Source: Sipunculus nudus
Taxonomy: Eukaryota; Annelida; Sipuncula; Golfingiida; Sipunculidae
Length of the DNA stretch: 64,000 bases
Direction of reading: 5' to 3'
Assembly (NCBI GenBank): GCA_026874595.1
Contig: CM049316.1
Location: 78,403,676-78,467,675 of the forward strand
Part shown: positions 14,303-28,913 of the stretch, piece by piece
Layout: the number at the start of each line of letters is the position of its first letter
Numbering within the stretch: the first letter of the stretch is position 1
Notes under the pieces: model-generated
What the model saw: only the letters and a program-made list of their open reading frames with translations
Database searches by the model: none
Told to the model about the DNA's origin: nothing
Made by a program: the position numbers and the translations under genes

Positions 14303-17300
14303 GATAACAATGTACACCATCATCATAACACCTCTGTACTTTTCACCCTTGTAAGATAACAATGTACACGATCATCATATCACCTCTGTACTTTTCACCC
14401 TTTTAAGATAGCAATGTACACGCTCATCAAATCACCTCTGTACTTTACACCCTTGTAAGATAGCAATGTACACGCTCATCATAAGACCTTTGTACTTTTC
14501 ACCCTTGTAAGATAACAATGTACACGCTCATCATAACACCTCTGTACTTTTCACCTTTGTAAGATAACAATGTACACGCTCATCATATCACCTCTGTACT
14601 TTTCACCCTTGTAAGATAACAATGTACACGCTCATCATAAGACCTCTGTACTTTTCACCCTTGTAAGATAACAATGAACCCGCTCATCATATCACCTCTG
14701 TACTTTTCACCCTTGTAAGATAGCAATGTACACGCTCATCATAACACCTCTGTACTTTTTACCTTTGTAAGATAACAATGTACTCGCTCATCATATCACC
14801 TCTGGACTTTTCAGCTTTGTAAGATAACAATGTGCACGCTCATCATAACACCTTTGTACTTTTCACCCTTGTTAGATAGCAATGTACACCCTCATCATAT
14901 CACCTCTGTACTTTTCACCTTTGTAAGATAACAATGTACACGCTCATCAAAAGACCTTTGTACTTTTCACCCTAGTAAGATAACAATGTACACGCTCATC
15001 ATATCACCTATGTACTTTTTACCTTTGTAAGATAACAATCTACACGCTCATCATAACACCCCTGTACTTTTCACCCTTTTAAGATAACAATGTACACGCT
15101 CATCATAACACCTCTGTACTTTTCACCTTTGTAAGATAACAATATACACGCTCATCATAAGACCTTTTTACTTTTAACCCTTGTAAGATAACAATGTAGA
15201 CGCTCATCATCTCACCTCTGTACTTTTCACCTTTGTAAGATAACAATGTATACGCTCATCATAACACCTCTGTACTTTTCACCCTTGTAAGATAACAATG
15301 TACACGCTCATCATCTCACCTCTGTACTTTTCACCTTTGTAAGATAACAATGTACACGCTCATCATATCACCTCTGTACTTTTCACCCTTGTAAGATAAC
15401 AATGTACACGCTCATCATATCACCTCTGTACTTTTCACCTTTGTAAGATAGCAATGTACACGCTCATCATAACACCTATGTACTTTTCACCTTTGTAAGA
15501 TAACAATGTACGCGCTCATCATAACACCTCTGTACTTTTCACCTTTGTAAGATAGCAATGTACACGCTCATCATATCACCTCTGTACTTTTCACCTTTGT
15601 AAGATAACAATGTACACGCTCATCATATCACCTCTGTACTTTTCACCCTTGTAAGATAACAATGTACACGCTCATCATATCACCTATGTACTTTTCACCT
15701 TTGTAAGATAGCAATGTACACGCTCATCATAACACCTATGTACTTTTCACCTTTGTAAGATAACAATGTACACGCTCATCATATCACCTCTGTACTTTTC
15801 ACCTTTGTAAGATAACAATGTACACGCTCATCATAACACCTCTGTAATTTTCACCCTTGTAAGATAACAATGTACACGCTCATCATAAGACCTCTGTACT
15901 TTTCACCTTTGTAAGAAAACAATCTACACGCTCATCATAACACCCCTGTACTTTTCACCCTTTTAAGATAACAATGTACACGCTCATCATAACACCTCTG
16001 TACTTTTCACCTTTGTAAGATAACAATATACACGCTCATCATAAGACCTTTTTACTTTTAACCCTTGTAAGATAACAATGTACACGCTCATCATCTCACC
16101 TCTGTACTTTTCACCTTTGTAAGATAACAATGTACACGCTCATCATATCACCTCTGAACTTTTCACCTTTGTAAGATAGCAATGTACACGCTCATCATAT
16201 CACCTCTGTACTTTTCACCCTTGTAAGATAACAATGTATACGCTCATCATAACACCTCTGTACTTTTTACCTTTGTAAGGTAACAATGTATACGCTAATC
16301 ATACCACCTCTGTAATTTTTCACCCTTGTAAGATAACAATGTACACGCTCATCATAAGACCTCTGTACTTTTCACCTTTGTAAGAAAACAATGTACACGC
16401 TCATCATAAGACCTCTGTACTTTTCACCTTTGTAAGATAGCAATCTACACGCTCATCATAACACCCCTGTACTTTTCACCCTTTTAAGATAACAATGTAC
16501 ACGCTCATCATAACACCTCTGTACTTTTCACCTTTGTAAGATAACAATATACACGCTCATCATAAGACCTTTTTACTTTTAACCCTTGTAAGATAACAAT
16601 GTACACGCTCATCATCTCACCTCTGAACTTTTCACCTTTGTAAGATAACAATGTACACGATCATCATATCACCTCTGAACTTTTCACCTTTGTAAGATAA
16701 CAATATACACGCTCATCATAACACCTCTGTACTTTTCACCCTTTTAAGATAACAATGTACACGCTGATCATATCACCTCTGTACTTTTCACCTTTATAAG
16801 ATAACAATGTACACGCTCATCATAACACCTCTGTAATTTTCACCCTTGTAAGATAACAATGTACACGCTCATCATAAGACCTCTGTACTTTTCACCTTTG
16901 TAAGAAAACAATGTACACGCTCATCATAAGACCTCTGTACTTTTCACCTTTGTAAGATAACAATCTACACGCTCATCATAACACCCCTGTACTTTTCACC
17001 CTTTTAAGATAACAATGTACACGCTGATCATAAGACCTCTGTACTTTTCACCTTTGTAAGATAACAATGTACACGCTCATCATCTCACCTCTCTACTTTT
17101 CACCCTTGTAAGATAGCAATGTACACGCTGATCATAACACCTCTGTACTTTTCACCCGTGTAAGATAACAATGTACACGCTCCTCATATCACCTCTGTAC
17201 TTTTCACCTTTGTAGGATAACAATATACACTCTCATCATAAGACCTTTTTACTTTTAACCCTTGTAAGATAACAATGTACACGCTCATCATATCACCTAT

Positions 17301-17943
17301 GTACTTTTCACCTTTGTAAGATAGCAATGTACACGCTCATCATAACACCTCTGTACTTTTCACCCGTGTAAGATAACAATGTACACGCTCATCATATCAC
17401 CTCTGTACTTTTCACCATTGTAAGATAACAATGTACACGCTCATCATAAGACCTCTGTACTTTTCACCTTTGTAAGATAACAATGTACACGCTCATCATA
17501 AGACCTCTGTACTTTTCACCTTTGTAAGAAAACAATGTACACGCTCATCATATCACCTCTGTACTTTTCACCCTTGTAATATAACAATGTACACGCTCAT
17601 CATATCACCTCTGTACTTTTCACCTTTGTAAGATAACAATATACACGCTCATCATATCACCTCTGTACTTTTCACCTTTGTAAGATAGCAATGTACACGC
17701 TCATCATAACACCTTTGTACTTTTCACCCTCGTAAGATAACAATGTACACGCTCATCATATCACCTCTGTACTTTTCACCCTTTTAAGATAGCAATGTAC
17801 ACGCTAATCATATCACCTCTGTACTTTTCACCCTTTAAAGATAACAATGTACACGCTGATCATACCACCTCTGTACTTTTCACCCTTGTAAGATAGCAAT
17901 GTACACCCTCATCATTACACCTCTATACTTTTCTCACTTGTAA
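14303..17943 (+). repeat. Family B higher-order repeat, copy B3
   Basis: Third copy of the 70-monomer unit, 3,641 bp. Its left neighbour matches that of B1 (offset 11,702) and its right neighbour matches that of B2. This is the expected product of exchange between an A-B and an A-B-B arrangement. Sampled positions, including the extra T near 16,318, agree with B1. Confidence 0.85.
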
Positions 17944-18151
17944 GATAACAATATACACGCTTATCATAACACCTTTGTACTTTTCACCCTCGTAAGATAA
18001 CAATGTACACGCTCATCATATCACCTCTGTACTTTTCACGCTTGTAAGATAGCAATGTACACGCTCATCATATCACCTATGTACTTTTCACCTTTGTAAG
18101 ATAACAATGTACACGCTAATCATACCACCTCTGTACTTTTCACCTTTGTAA
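17944..18151 (+). repeat. Four junction monomers between B3 and C1
   Basis: Exactly 208 bp (4 x 52). The monomers carry ATACACGCTTATC, CACGCTTGTAAG, CACCTATG and CACGCTAATCATACC. All four variants are common in families C and D, so this looks like the edge of a C-like unit rather than a separate family. Confidence 0.6.
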
Positions 18152-21100
18152 GATAGCAATGTACACGCTCATCATAAGACCTCTGTACTTTTCTCACTTG
18201 TAAGATAACAATATACACGCTCATCATATCACATCTGTACTTTTCACCTTTGTAAGATAGCAATGTACACGCTCATCATAAGACCTCTGTACTTTTCACC
18301 TTTGTAAGATAACAATGTACACGCTCATCATTAGACCTCTGTACTTTTCACCCTTGTAAGATAACAATGTACACGCTCATCATAACACCTCTGTACTTTT
18401 CACCCTTGTAAGATAACAATGTACACGATCATCATATCACCTCTGTACTTTTCACCCTTTTAAGATAGCAATGTACACGCTCATCAAATCACCTCTGTAC
18501 TTTACACCTTTGTAAGATAGCAATGTACACGCTCATCATAAGACCTTTGTACTTTTCACCCTTGTAAGATAACAATGTACACGCTCATCATATCACCTAT
18601 GTACTTTTCACCTTTGTAAGACAGCAATGTACACGCTCATCATAAGACCTCTGTACTTTTCACCTTTGTAAGATAACAATGTACACGCTCATCATATCAC
18701 CTCTGTACTTTTCACCTTTGTAAGATAACAATGTATACGCTCATCATAAGACCTCTGTACTTTTCACCTTTGTAAGATAACAATGTACACGCTGATCATA
18801 CCACCTCTGTACTTTTCACCCTTGTAAGATAGCAATGTACACGCTCATCATATCACCTATGTACTTTTCACCTTTGTAAGATAACAATATACACGCTCAT
18901 CATAACACCTTTGTACTTTTCACCCTCGTAAGATAACAATGTACACGCTCATCATATCACCTCTGTACTTTTCACGCTTGTAAGATAGCAATGTACACGC
19001 TCATCATATCACCTATGTACTTTTCACCTTTGTAAGATAACAATGTACACGCTAATCATACCACCTCTGTACTTTTCACCTTCGTAAGAAAACAATGTAC
19101 ACGCTCATCATAAGACCTCTGTACTTTTCACCTTTGTAAGATAGCAATGTACACGCTCATCATAACACCCCTGTACTTTTCACCCTTGTAAGATAACAAT
19201 GTACACGCTCATCATATCACCTCTGTACTTTTCACCTTTGTAAGATAACAATGTACACGCTGATCATACCACCTCTGTACTTTTCACCCTTGTAAGATAA
19301 CAATGTACACGCTCATCATATCACCTCGGTACTTTTCACCCTTGTAAGATAACAATGTACACGCTCATCATAACACCCCTGTACTTTTCACCCTTGTAAG
19401 ATAACAATGTACACGCTCATCATATCACCTCTGTACTTTTCACCTTTGTAAGATAACAATGTACACGCTGATCATACCACCTCTGTACTTTTCACCCTTG
19501 TAAGATAACAATGTACACGCTCATCATAACACCCCTGTACTTTTCACCCTTTTAAGATAACAATGTACACGTTCATCATATCACCTCTGCACTTTTCACC
19601 TTTTTAAGATAACAATGTACACGCTGTTCATACCACATCTGTACTTTTCACCCTTGTAAGATAACAATGTACACGCTCATCATAAGACCTCTGTACTTTT
19701 CACCTTTGTAAGATAACAATGTACACGCTCATCATAACACCCCTGTACTTTTCACCCTTTTAAGATAACAATGTACAAGCTCATCATAACACCTCTGTAC
19801 TTTTCACCCTTGTAAGATAACAATGTACACGCTCATCATTTCACCTCTCAATTTTCACCCTTGTAAGATAACAATGTACGCGCTCATCATAAGACCTCTG
19901 TACTTTTCACCCTCGTAAGATAACAATGTACACGCTCATCATATCACCTCTGTACTTTTCAACTTTGTAAGAAAACAATGTACACGCTCATCATATCACC
20001 TATGTACTTTTCACCTTTGTAAGATAGCAATGTACACGCTCATCATACCACCTGCGTACTTTTCACCTTTGTAAGATAGCAGTGTACACGATCATCATAA
20101 GACCTCTGTACTTTTCTCACTTGTAAGATAACAATATACACGCTCATCATAAGACCTTTGTACTTTTCACCCTTGTAAGATAACAATGTACCTGCTCATC
20201 ATATCACCTCTGTACTTTTCACCTTTGTAAGATAACAATGAACACGCTCATCATAAGACCTCTGTACTTTTCACCTTTGTAAGATTACAATGTACACGCT
20301 CATCATAAGACCTCTGTACTTTTCACCTTTGTAAGATTACAATGTACACGCTCATCATATCACCTCTGTACTTTTCACCTTTGTAAGATAGCAATGTATA
20401 CGCTGATCATACCACCTCTGTACTTATCACCCTTGTAAGATAGCAATGTACATGCTAAACATATGACCTATGTACTTTTCACCTTTGTAAGATAGCAATG
20501 TACACGCTCATCATAACACCTTTGTACTTTTCACCCTCGTAAGATAACAATGTACACGCTCATCATATCACCTATGTACTTTTCTCACTTGTAAGATAAC
20601 AATATACACGCTCATCATAACACCTTTGTACTTTTCACCCTCGTAAGATAACAATGTACACGCTCATCATATCACCTCTGTACTTTTCACCCTTGTAAGA
20701 TAGCAATGTACACGCTCATCATATCACCTATGTACTTTTCACCTTTGTAAGATAGCAATGTACACGCTCATCATACCACCTGCGTACTTTTCACCTTTGT
20801 AAGATAGCAATGTACACGCACATCATAAAACCTCTGTACTTTTCTCACTTGTAAGATAACAATATACACGCTCATCATAAGACCTTTGTACTTTTCACCC
20901 TTGTAAGATAACAATGTACCTGCTCATCATATCACCTCTGTACTTTTCACCTTTGTAAGATAACAATGTACACGCTCATCATAAGACCTCTGTACTTTTC
21001 ACCTCTGTGAGATTACAATGTACACGCTCATCATACCACCTCTGTACTTTTCACCTTCGTAAGAAAACAATGTACACGCTCATCATAAGACCTCTGTACT

Positions 21101-21634
21101 TTTCACCTTTGTAAGATAGCAATGTACACGCTCATCATAACACCCCTGTACTTTTCACCCTTGTAAGATAACAATGTACACGCTCATCATATCACCTCTG
21201 TACTTTTCACCTTTGTAAGATAACAATGTACACGCTGATCATACCACCTCTGTACTTTTCACCCTTGTAAGATAACAATGTACACGCTCATCATATCACC
21301 TCGGTACTTTTCACCCTTGTAAGATAACAATGTACACGCTCATCATAACACCCCTGTACTTTTCACCCTTGTAAGATAACAATGTACACGCTCATCATAT
21401 CACCTCTGTACTTTTCACCTTTGTAAGATAACAATGTACACGCTGATCATACCACCTCTGTACTTTTCACCCTTGTAAGATAACAATGTACACGCTCATC
21501 ATAACACCCCTGTACTTTTCACCCTTTTAAGATAACAATGTACACGTTCATCATATCACCTCTGCACTTTTCACCTTTTTAAGATAACAATGTACACGCT
21601 GTTCATACCACATCTGTACTTTTCACCCTTGTAA
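18152..21634 (+). repeat. Family C higher-order repeat, copy C1 (67 monomers)
   Basis: A 3,483-bp unit (67 x 52 minus 1). The 1-bp deficit comes from a shortened monomer near 19,848 (CACCTCTCAATTTTC), which is present in both copies. Landmarks CACCTCGGTAC (19,328), CATGCTAAACATATG (20,451) and CACATCTG (18,23x) all recur 3,483 bp later. Its last 12 monomers (21,011-21,634) are an internal copy of 19,036-19,659, so C1 ends in a recombined tail. Confidence 0.8.
21011..21634 (+). repeat. Internal copy of the C segment 19,036-19,659
   Basis: At about 21,036 the order stops following family A/C and repeats the run from 19,056 (CACCTTCGTAAGAAAAC, CACCCCTG, CACCTCGG, CACGTTCATC, CACGCTGTTCATACC). 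The offset is 1,975 bp (38 x 52 minus 1). The switch lies inside one monomer and keeps register, a clear homologous-exchange junction. Confidence 0.75.
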
Positions 21635-24493
21635 GATAACAATGTACACGCTCATCATAAGACCTCTGTACTTTTCTCACTTGTAAGATAACAATATACA
21701 CGCTCATCATATCACATCTGTACTTTTCACCTTTGTAAGATAGCAATGTACACGCTCATCATAAGACCTCTGTACTTTTCACCTTTGTAAGATAACAATG
21801 TACACGCTCATCATTAGACCTCTGTACTTTTCACCCTTGTAAGATAACAATGTACACGCTCATCATAACACCTCTGTACTTTTCACCCTTGTAAGATAAC
21901 AATGTACACGATCATCATATCACCTCTGTACTTTTCACCCTTTTAAGATAGCAATGTACACGCTCATCAAATCACCTCTGTACTTTACACCTTTGTAAGA
22001 TAGCAATGTACACGCTCATCATAAGACCTTTGTACTTTTCACCCTTGTAAGATAACAATGTACACGCTCATCATATCACCTATGTACTTTTCACCTTTGT
22101 AAGACAGCAATGTACACGCTCATCATAAGACCTCTGTACTTTTCACCTTTGTAAGATAACAATGTACACGCTCATCATATCACCTCTGTACTTTTCACCT
22201 TTGTAAGATAACAATGTATACGCTCATCATAAGACCTCTGTACTTTTCACCTTTGTAAGATAACAATGTACACGCTGATCATACCACCTCTGTACTTTTC
22301 ACCCTTGTAAGATAGCAATGTACACGCTCATCATATCACCTATGTACTTTTCACCTTTGTAAGATAACAATATACACGCTCATCATAACACCTTTGTACT
22401 TTTCACCCTCGTAAGATAACAATGTACACGCTCATCATATCACCTCTGTACTTTTCACGCTTGTAAGATAGCAATGTACACGCTCATCATATCACCTATG
22501 TACTTTTCACCTTTGTAAGATAACAATGTACACGCTAATCATACCACCTCTGTACTTTTCACCTTCGTAAGAAAACAATGTACACGCTCATCATAAGACC
22601 TCTGTACTTTTCACCTTTGTAAGATAGCAATGTACACGCTCATCATAACACCCCTGTACTTTTCACCCTTGTAAGATAACAATGTACACGCTCATCATAT
22701 CACCTCTGTACTTTTCACCTTTGTAAGATAACAATGTACACGCTGATCATACCACCTCTGTACTTTTCACCCTTGTAAGATAACAATGTACACGCTCATC
22801 ATATCACCTCGGTACTTTTCACCCTTGTAAGATAACAATGTACACGCTCATCATAACACCCCTGTACTTTTCACCCTTGTAAGATAACAATGTACACGCT
22901 CATCATATCACCTCTGTACTTTTCACCTTTGTAAGATAACAATGTACACGCTGATCATACCACCTCTGTACTTTTCACCCTTGTAAGATAACAATGTACA
23001 CGCTCATCATAACACCCCTGTACTTTTCACCCTTTTAAGATAACAATGTACACGTTCATCATATCACCTCTGCACTTTTCACCTTTTTAAGATAACAATG
23101 TACACGCTGTTCATACCACATCTGTACTTTTCACCCTTGTAAGATAACAATGTACACGCTCATCATAAGACCTCTGTACTTTTCACCTTTGTAAGATAAC
23201 AATGTACACGCTCATCATAACACCCCTGTACTTTTCACCCTTTTAAGATAACAATGTACAAGCTCATCATAACACCTCTGTACTTTTCACCCTTGTAAGA
23301 TAACAATGTACACGCTCATCATATCACCTCTCAATTTTCACCCTTGTAAGATAACAATGTACGCGCTCATCATAAGACCTCTGTACTTTTCACCCTCGTA
23401 AGATAACAATGTACACGCTCATCATATCACCTCTGTACTTTTCAACTTTGTAAGAAAACAATGTACACGCTCATCATATCACCTATGTACTTTTCACCTT
23501 TGTAAGATAGCAATGTACACGCTCATCATACCACCTGCGTACTTTTCACCTTTGTAAGATAGCAGTGTACACGATCATCATAAGACCTCTGTACTTTTCT
23601 CACTTGTAAGATAACAATATACACGCTCATCATAAGACCTTTGTACTTTTCACCCTTGTAAGATAACAATGTACCTGCTCATCATATCACCTCTGTACTT
23701 TTCACCTTTGTAAGATAACAATGAACACGCTCATCATAAGACCTCTGTACTTTTCACCTTTGTAAGATTACAATGTACACGCTCATCATAAGACCTCTGT
23801 ACTTTTCACCTTTGTAAGATTACAATGTACACGCTCATCATATCACCTCTGTACTTTTCACCTTTGTAAGATAGCAATGTATACGCTGATCATACCACCT
23901 CTGTACTTATCACCCTTGTAAGATAGCAATGTACATGCTAAACATATGACCTATGTACTTTTCACCTTTGTAAGATAGCAATGTACACGCTCATCATAAC
24001 ACCTTTGTACTTTTCACCCTCATAAGATAACAATGTACACGCTCATCATATCACCTATGTACTTTTCTCACTTGTAAGATAACAATATACACGCTCATCA
24101 TAACACCTTTGTACTTTTCACCCTCGTAAGATAACAATGTACACGCTCATCATATCACCTCTGTACTTTTCACCCTTGTAAGATAGCAATGTACACGCTC
24201 ATCATATCACCTATGTACTTTTCACCTTTGTAAGATAGCAATGTACACGCTCATCATACCACCTGCGTACTTTTCACCTTTGTAAGATAGCAATGTACAC
24301 GCACATCATAAAACCTCTGTACTTTTCTCACTTGTAAGATAACAATATACACGCTCATCATAAGACCTTTGTACTTTTCACCCTTGTAAGATAACAATGT
24401 ACCTGCTCATCATATCACCTCTGTACTTTTCACCTTTGTAAGATAACAATGTACACGCTCATCATAAGACCTCTGTACTTTTCACCTCTGTGA
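21635..24493 (+). repeat. Family C higher-order repeat, copy C2
   Basis: Follows C1 at offset 3,483 and shares its rare variants, including GCTAAACATATG at 23,934 and the short CTCTCAATTTTC monomer near 23,330. A few private substitutions are visible, for example CCCTCATAAG near 24,02x where C1 has CCCTCGTAAG, and CATATCACC for CATTTCACC near 23,320. C2 is therefore slightly older or less homogenised than the B copies. It passes into a family A unit whose marker monomer is at 24,390. Confidence 0.8.
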
Positions 24494-25585
24494 GATTACA
24501 ATGTACACGCTCATCATATCACATCTGTACTTTTCACACTTGTATGATAACAATGTACACGCTCATCATAACACCTCTGTACTTTTCACCCTTGTAAGAT
24601 AACAATGTACACGATCATCATATCACCTCTGTACTTTTCACCCTTTGAAGATAGCAATGTACATGCTCATCATATCACCTCTGTACTTTTCACCCTTGTA
24701 AGATAGCAATGTACACGCTCATCATATCACCTCTGTACTTTTCACCCTTTTAAGATATCAATGTTCAGGCTCATCATATCACCTCTGTACTTTTCACCTT
24801 TTTAAGATAGCAATGTACACGCTGATCATACCACCTCTGTACTTTTCACCCTTGTAAGATAGCAATGTACACGCTCATCATATCACCTATGTACTTTTCA
24901 CCTTTGTAAGATAACAATGTACACGCTCATCATATCACCTCTGTACTTTTCACCCTTGTAAGATAACAATGTACACGCTCATCAAAAGACCTCTGTACTT
25001 TTCCCCCTTGTAAGATAACAATGTACCCGCTCATCATATCACCTCTGTACTTTTCACCCTTGTAAGAGAGCAATGTACACGCTCATCATATCACCTCTGT
25101 ACTTTTCACCCTTGTAAGATAGCAATGTACACGCTCATCATAACACCTCTGTACTTTTTACCTTTGTAAGATAGCAATGTACACGCTCATCATATCACCT
25201 ATGTACTTTTCACCTTTGTAAGATAACAATGTACACGCTCATCATATCACCTCTGTACTTTTCACCCTTGTAAGATAACAATGTACACGCTCATCAAAAG
25301 ACCTCTGTACTTTTCCCCCTTGTAAGATAACAATGTACCCGCTCATCATGTCACCTCTGTACTTTTCACCCTTGTAAGATAGCAATGTACACGCTCATCA
25401 TATCACCTTTGTACTTTTCACCCTTGTAAGATAGCAATGTACACGCTCATCATATCACCTCTGTACTTTTCACCTTTGTAAGATAACAATGTACACGCTC
25501 ATCAAAAGACCTTTGTACTTTTCACCCTAGTAAGATAACAATGTACACGCTCATCATATCACCTATGTACTTTTCACCTTTGTAA
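24390..25585 (+). repeat. Truncated family A unit (23 monomers, long form)
   Basis: Matches 9,935-11,130 at offset 14,455, including the GATATC monomer (24,754, here with TGTTCAGG). At 25,586 the order jumps back to a position equivalent to 10,039 within the same unit. The remaining monomers of this A copy are thus missing and a second, nearly full A run starts. Confidence 0.75.
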
Positions 25586-27249
25586 GATAGCAATGTACAC
25601 GCTCATCATATCACATCTGTACTTTTCACACTTGTATGATAACAATGTACACGCTCATCATAACACCTCTGTACTTTTCACCCTTGTAAGATAACAATGT
25701 ACACGATCATCATATCACCTCTGTACTTTTCACCCTTTGAAGATAGCAATGTACATGCTCATCATATCACCTCTGTACTTTTCACCCTTGTAAGATAGCA
25801 ATGTACACGCTCATCATATCACCTCTGTACTTTTCACCCTTTTAAGATATCAATGTACAGGCTCATCATATCACCTCTGTACTTTTCACCTTTTTAAGAT
25901 AGCAATGTACACGCTGATCATACCACCTCTGTACTTTTCACCCTTGTAAGATAGCAATGTACACGCTCATCATATCACCTATGTACTTTTCACCTTTGTA
26001 AGATAACAATGTACACGCTCATCATATCACCTCTGTACTTTTCACCCTTGTAAGATAACAATGTACACGCTCATCAAAAGACCTCTGTACTTTTCCCCCT
26101 TGTAAGATAACAATGTACCCGCTCATCATATCACCTCTGTACTTTTCACCCTTGTAAGAGAGCAATGTACACGCTCATCATATCACCTCTGTACTTTTCA
26201 CCCTTGTAAGATAGCAATGTACACGCTCATCATAACACCTCTGTACTTTTTACCTTTGTAAGATAGCAATGTACACGCTCATCATATCACCTATGTACTT
26301 TTCACCTTTGTAAGATAACAATGTACACGCTCATCATATCACCTCTGTACTTTTCACCCTTGTAAGATAACAATGTACACGCTCATCAAAAGACCTCTGT
26401 ACTTTTCCCCCTTGTAAGATAACAATGTACCCGCTCATCATATCACCTCTGTACTTTTCACCCTTGTAAGATAGCAATGTACACGCTCATCATATCACCT
26501 TTGTACTTTTCACCCTTGTAAGATAGCAATGTACACGCTCATCATATCACCTCTGTACTTTTCACCTTTGTAAGATAACAATGTACACGCTCATCAAAAG
26601 ACCTTTGTACTTTTCACCCTAGTAAGATAACAATGTACACGCTCATCATATCACCTATGTACTTTTCACCTTTGTAAGATAGCAATGTACACGCTCATCA
26701 TAACACCTCTGTACTTTTCACCTTTGTAAGATAACAATGTACACGCTCATCTTATCACTTTTGTACTTTTCACCCTTGTAAGATAACAATGTACACGCTC
26801 ATCATAAGACCTCTGTACTTTTCACCTTTGTAAGAAAACAATGTACACGCTCATCATAAGACCTCTGTACTTTTCACCTTTGTAAGATAACAATCTACAC
26901 GCTCATCATAACACCCCTGTACTTTTCACCCTTTTAAGATAACAATGTACACGCTCATCATAACACCTCTGTACTTTTCACCTTTGTAAGATAACAATAT
27001 ACACGCTCATCATAAGACCTTTTTACTTTTAACCCTTGTAAGATAACAATGTACACGCTCATCATATCACCTATGTACTTTTCACCTTTGTAAGATAGCA
27101 ATGTACACGCTCATCATACCACCTGCGTACTTTTCACCTTTGTAAGATAGCAATGTACACGCACATCATAAAACCTCTGTACTTTTCTCACTTGTAAGAT
27201 AACAATATACACGCTCATCATAAGACCTTTGTACTTTTCACCCTTGTAA
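25586..27249 (+). repeat. Family A unit lacking its first two monomers (long form)
   Basis: Corresponds to 10,039-11,702 at offset 15,547, with the GATATC...CAGG monomer at 25,846. The first monomer is a hybrid: it starts GATAGC as in the preceding unit, then continues CATATCACATCTG as in the start of A. That marks an in-register recombination point between about 25,586 and 25,612. Length is 1,664 bp. Confidence 0.75.
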
Positions 27250-28913
27250 GATAACAATGTACCTGCTCATCATATCACCTCTGTACTTTTCACCTTTGTA
27301 AGATAACAATGTACACGCTCATCATAAGACCTCTGTACTTTTCACCTCTGTGAGATTACAATGTACACGCTCATCATATCACAACTGTACTTTTCACACT
27401 TGTATGATAACAATGTACACGCTCATCATAACACCTCTGTACTTTTCACCCTTGTAAGATAACAATGTACACGATCATCATATCACCTCTGTACTTTTCA
27501 CCCTTTGAAGATAGCAATGTACATGCTCATCATATCACCTCTGTACTTTTCACCCTTGTAAGATAGCAATGTACACGCTCATCATATCACCTCTGTACTT
27601 TTCACCCTTGTAAGATAGCAATGTACACGCTCATCATATCACCTATGTACTTTTCACCTTTGTAAGATAACAATGTACACGCTCATCATATCACCTCTGT
27701 ACTTTTCACCCTTGTAAGATAACAATGTACACGCTCATCAAAAGACCTCTGTACTTTTCCCCCTTGTAAGATAACAATGTACCCGCTCATCATATCACCT
27801 CTGTACTTTTCACCCTTGTAAGAGAGCAATGTACACGCTCATCATATCACCTCTGTACTTTTCACCCTTGTAAGATAGCAATGTACACGCTCATCATAAC
27901 ACCTCTGTACTTTTTACCTTTGTAAGATAGCAATGTACACGCTCATCATATCACCTATGTACTTTTCACCTTTGTAAGATAACAATGTACACGCTCATCA
28001 TATCACCTCTGTACTTTTCACCCTTGTAAGATAACAATGTACACGCTCATCAAAAGACCTCTGTACTTTTCCCCCTTGTAAGATAACAATGTACCCGCTC
28101 ATCATATCACCTCTGTACTTTTCACCCTTGTAAGATAGCAATGTACACGCTCATCATATCACCTTTGTACTTTTCACCCTTGTAAGATAGCAATGTACAC
28201 GCTCATCATATCACCTCTGTACTTTTCACCTTTGTAAGATAACAATGTACACGCTCATCAAAAGACCTTTGTACTTTTCACCCTAGTAAGATAACAATGT
28301 ACACGCTCATCATATCACCTATGTACTTTTCACCTTTGTAAGATAGCAATGTACACGCTCATCATAACACCTCTGTACTTTTCACCTTTGTAAGATAACA
28401 ATGTACACGCTCATCTTATCACTTTTGTACTTTTCACCCTTGTAAGATAACAATGTACACGCTCATCATAAGACCTCTGTACTTTTCACCTTTGTAAGAA
28501 AACAATGTACACGCTCATCATAAGACCTCTGTACTTTTCACCTTTGTAAGATAACAATCTACACGCTCATCATAACACCCCCGTACTTTTCACCCTTTTA
28601 AGATAACAATGTACACGCTCATCATAACACCTCTGTACTTTTCACCTTTGTAAGATAACAATATACACGCTCATCATAAGACCTTTTTACTTTTAACCCT
28701 TGTAAGATAACAATGTACACGCTCATCATATCACCTATGTACTTTTCACCTTTGTAAGATAGCAATGTACACGCTCATCATACCACCTGCGTACTTTTCA
28801 CCTTTGTAAGATAGCAATGTACACGCACATCATAAAACCTCTGTACTTTTCTCACTTGTAAGATAACAATATACACGCTCATCATAAGACCTTTGTACTT
28901 TTCACCCTTGTAA
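27250..28913 (+). repeat. Family A higher-order repeat, copy A5 (32 monomers)
   Basis: Starts at the TGTACCTGCTC marker and ends at the next one, exactly 1,664 bp. It follows the short form without the GATATC pair. Private changes are seen, such as CACAACTG near 27,38x and CACCCCCG near 28,58x, so it is a distinct copy rather than an exact repeat of A1 or A3. Confidence 0.8.
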
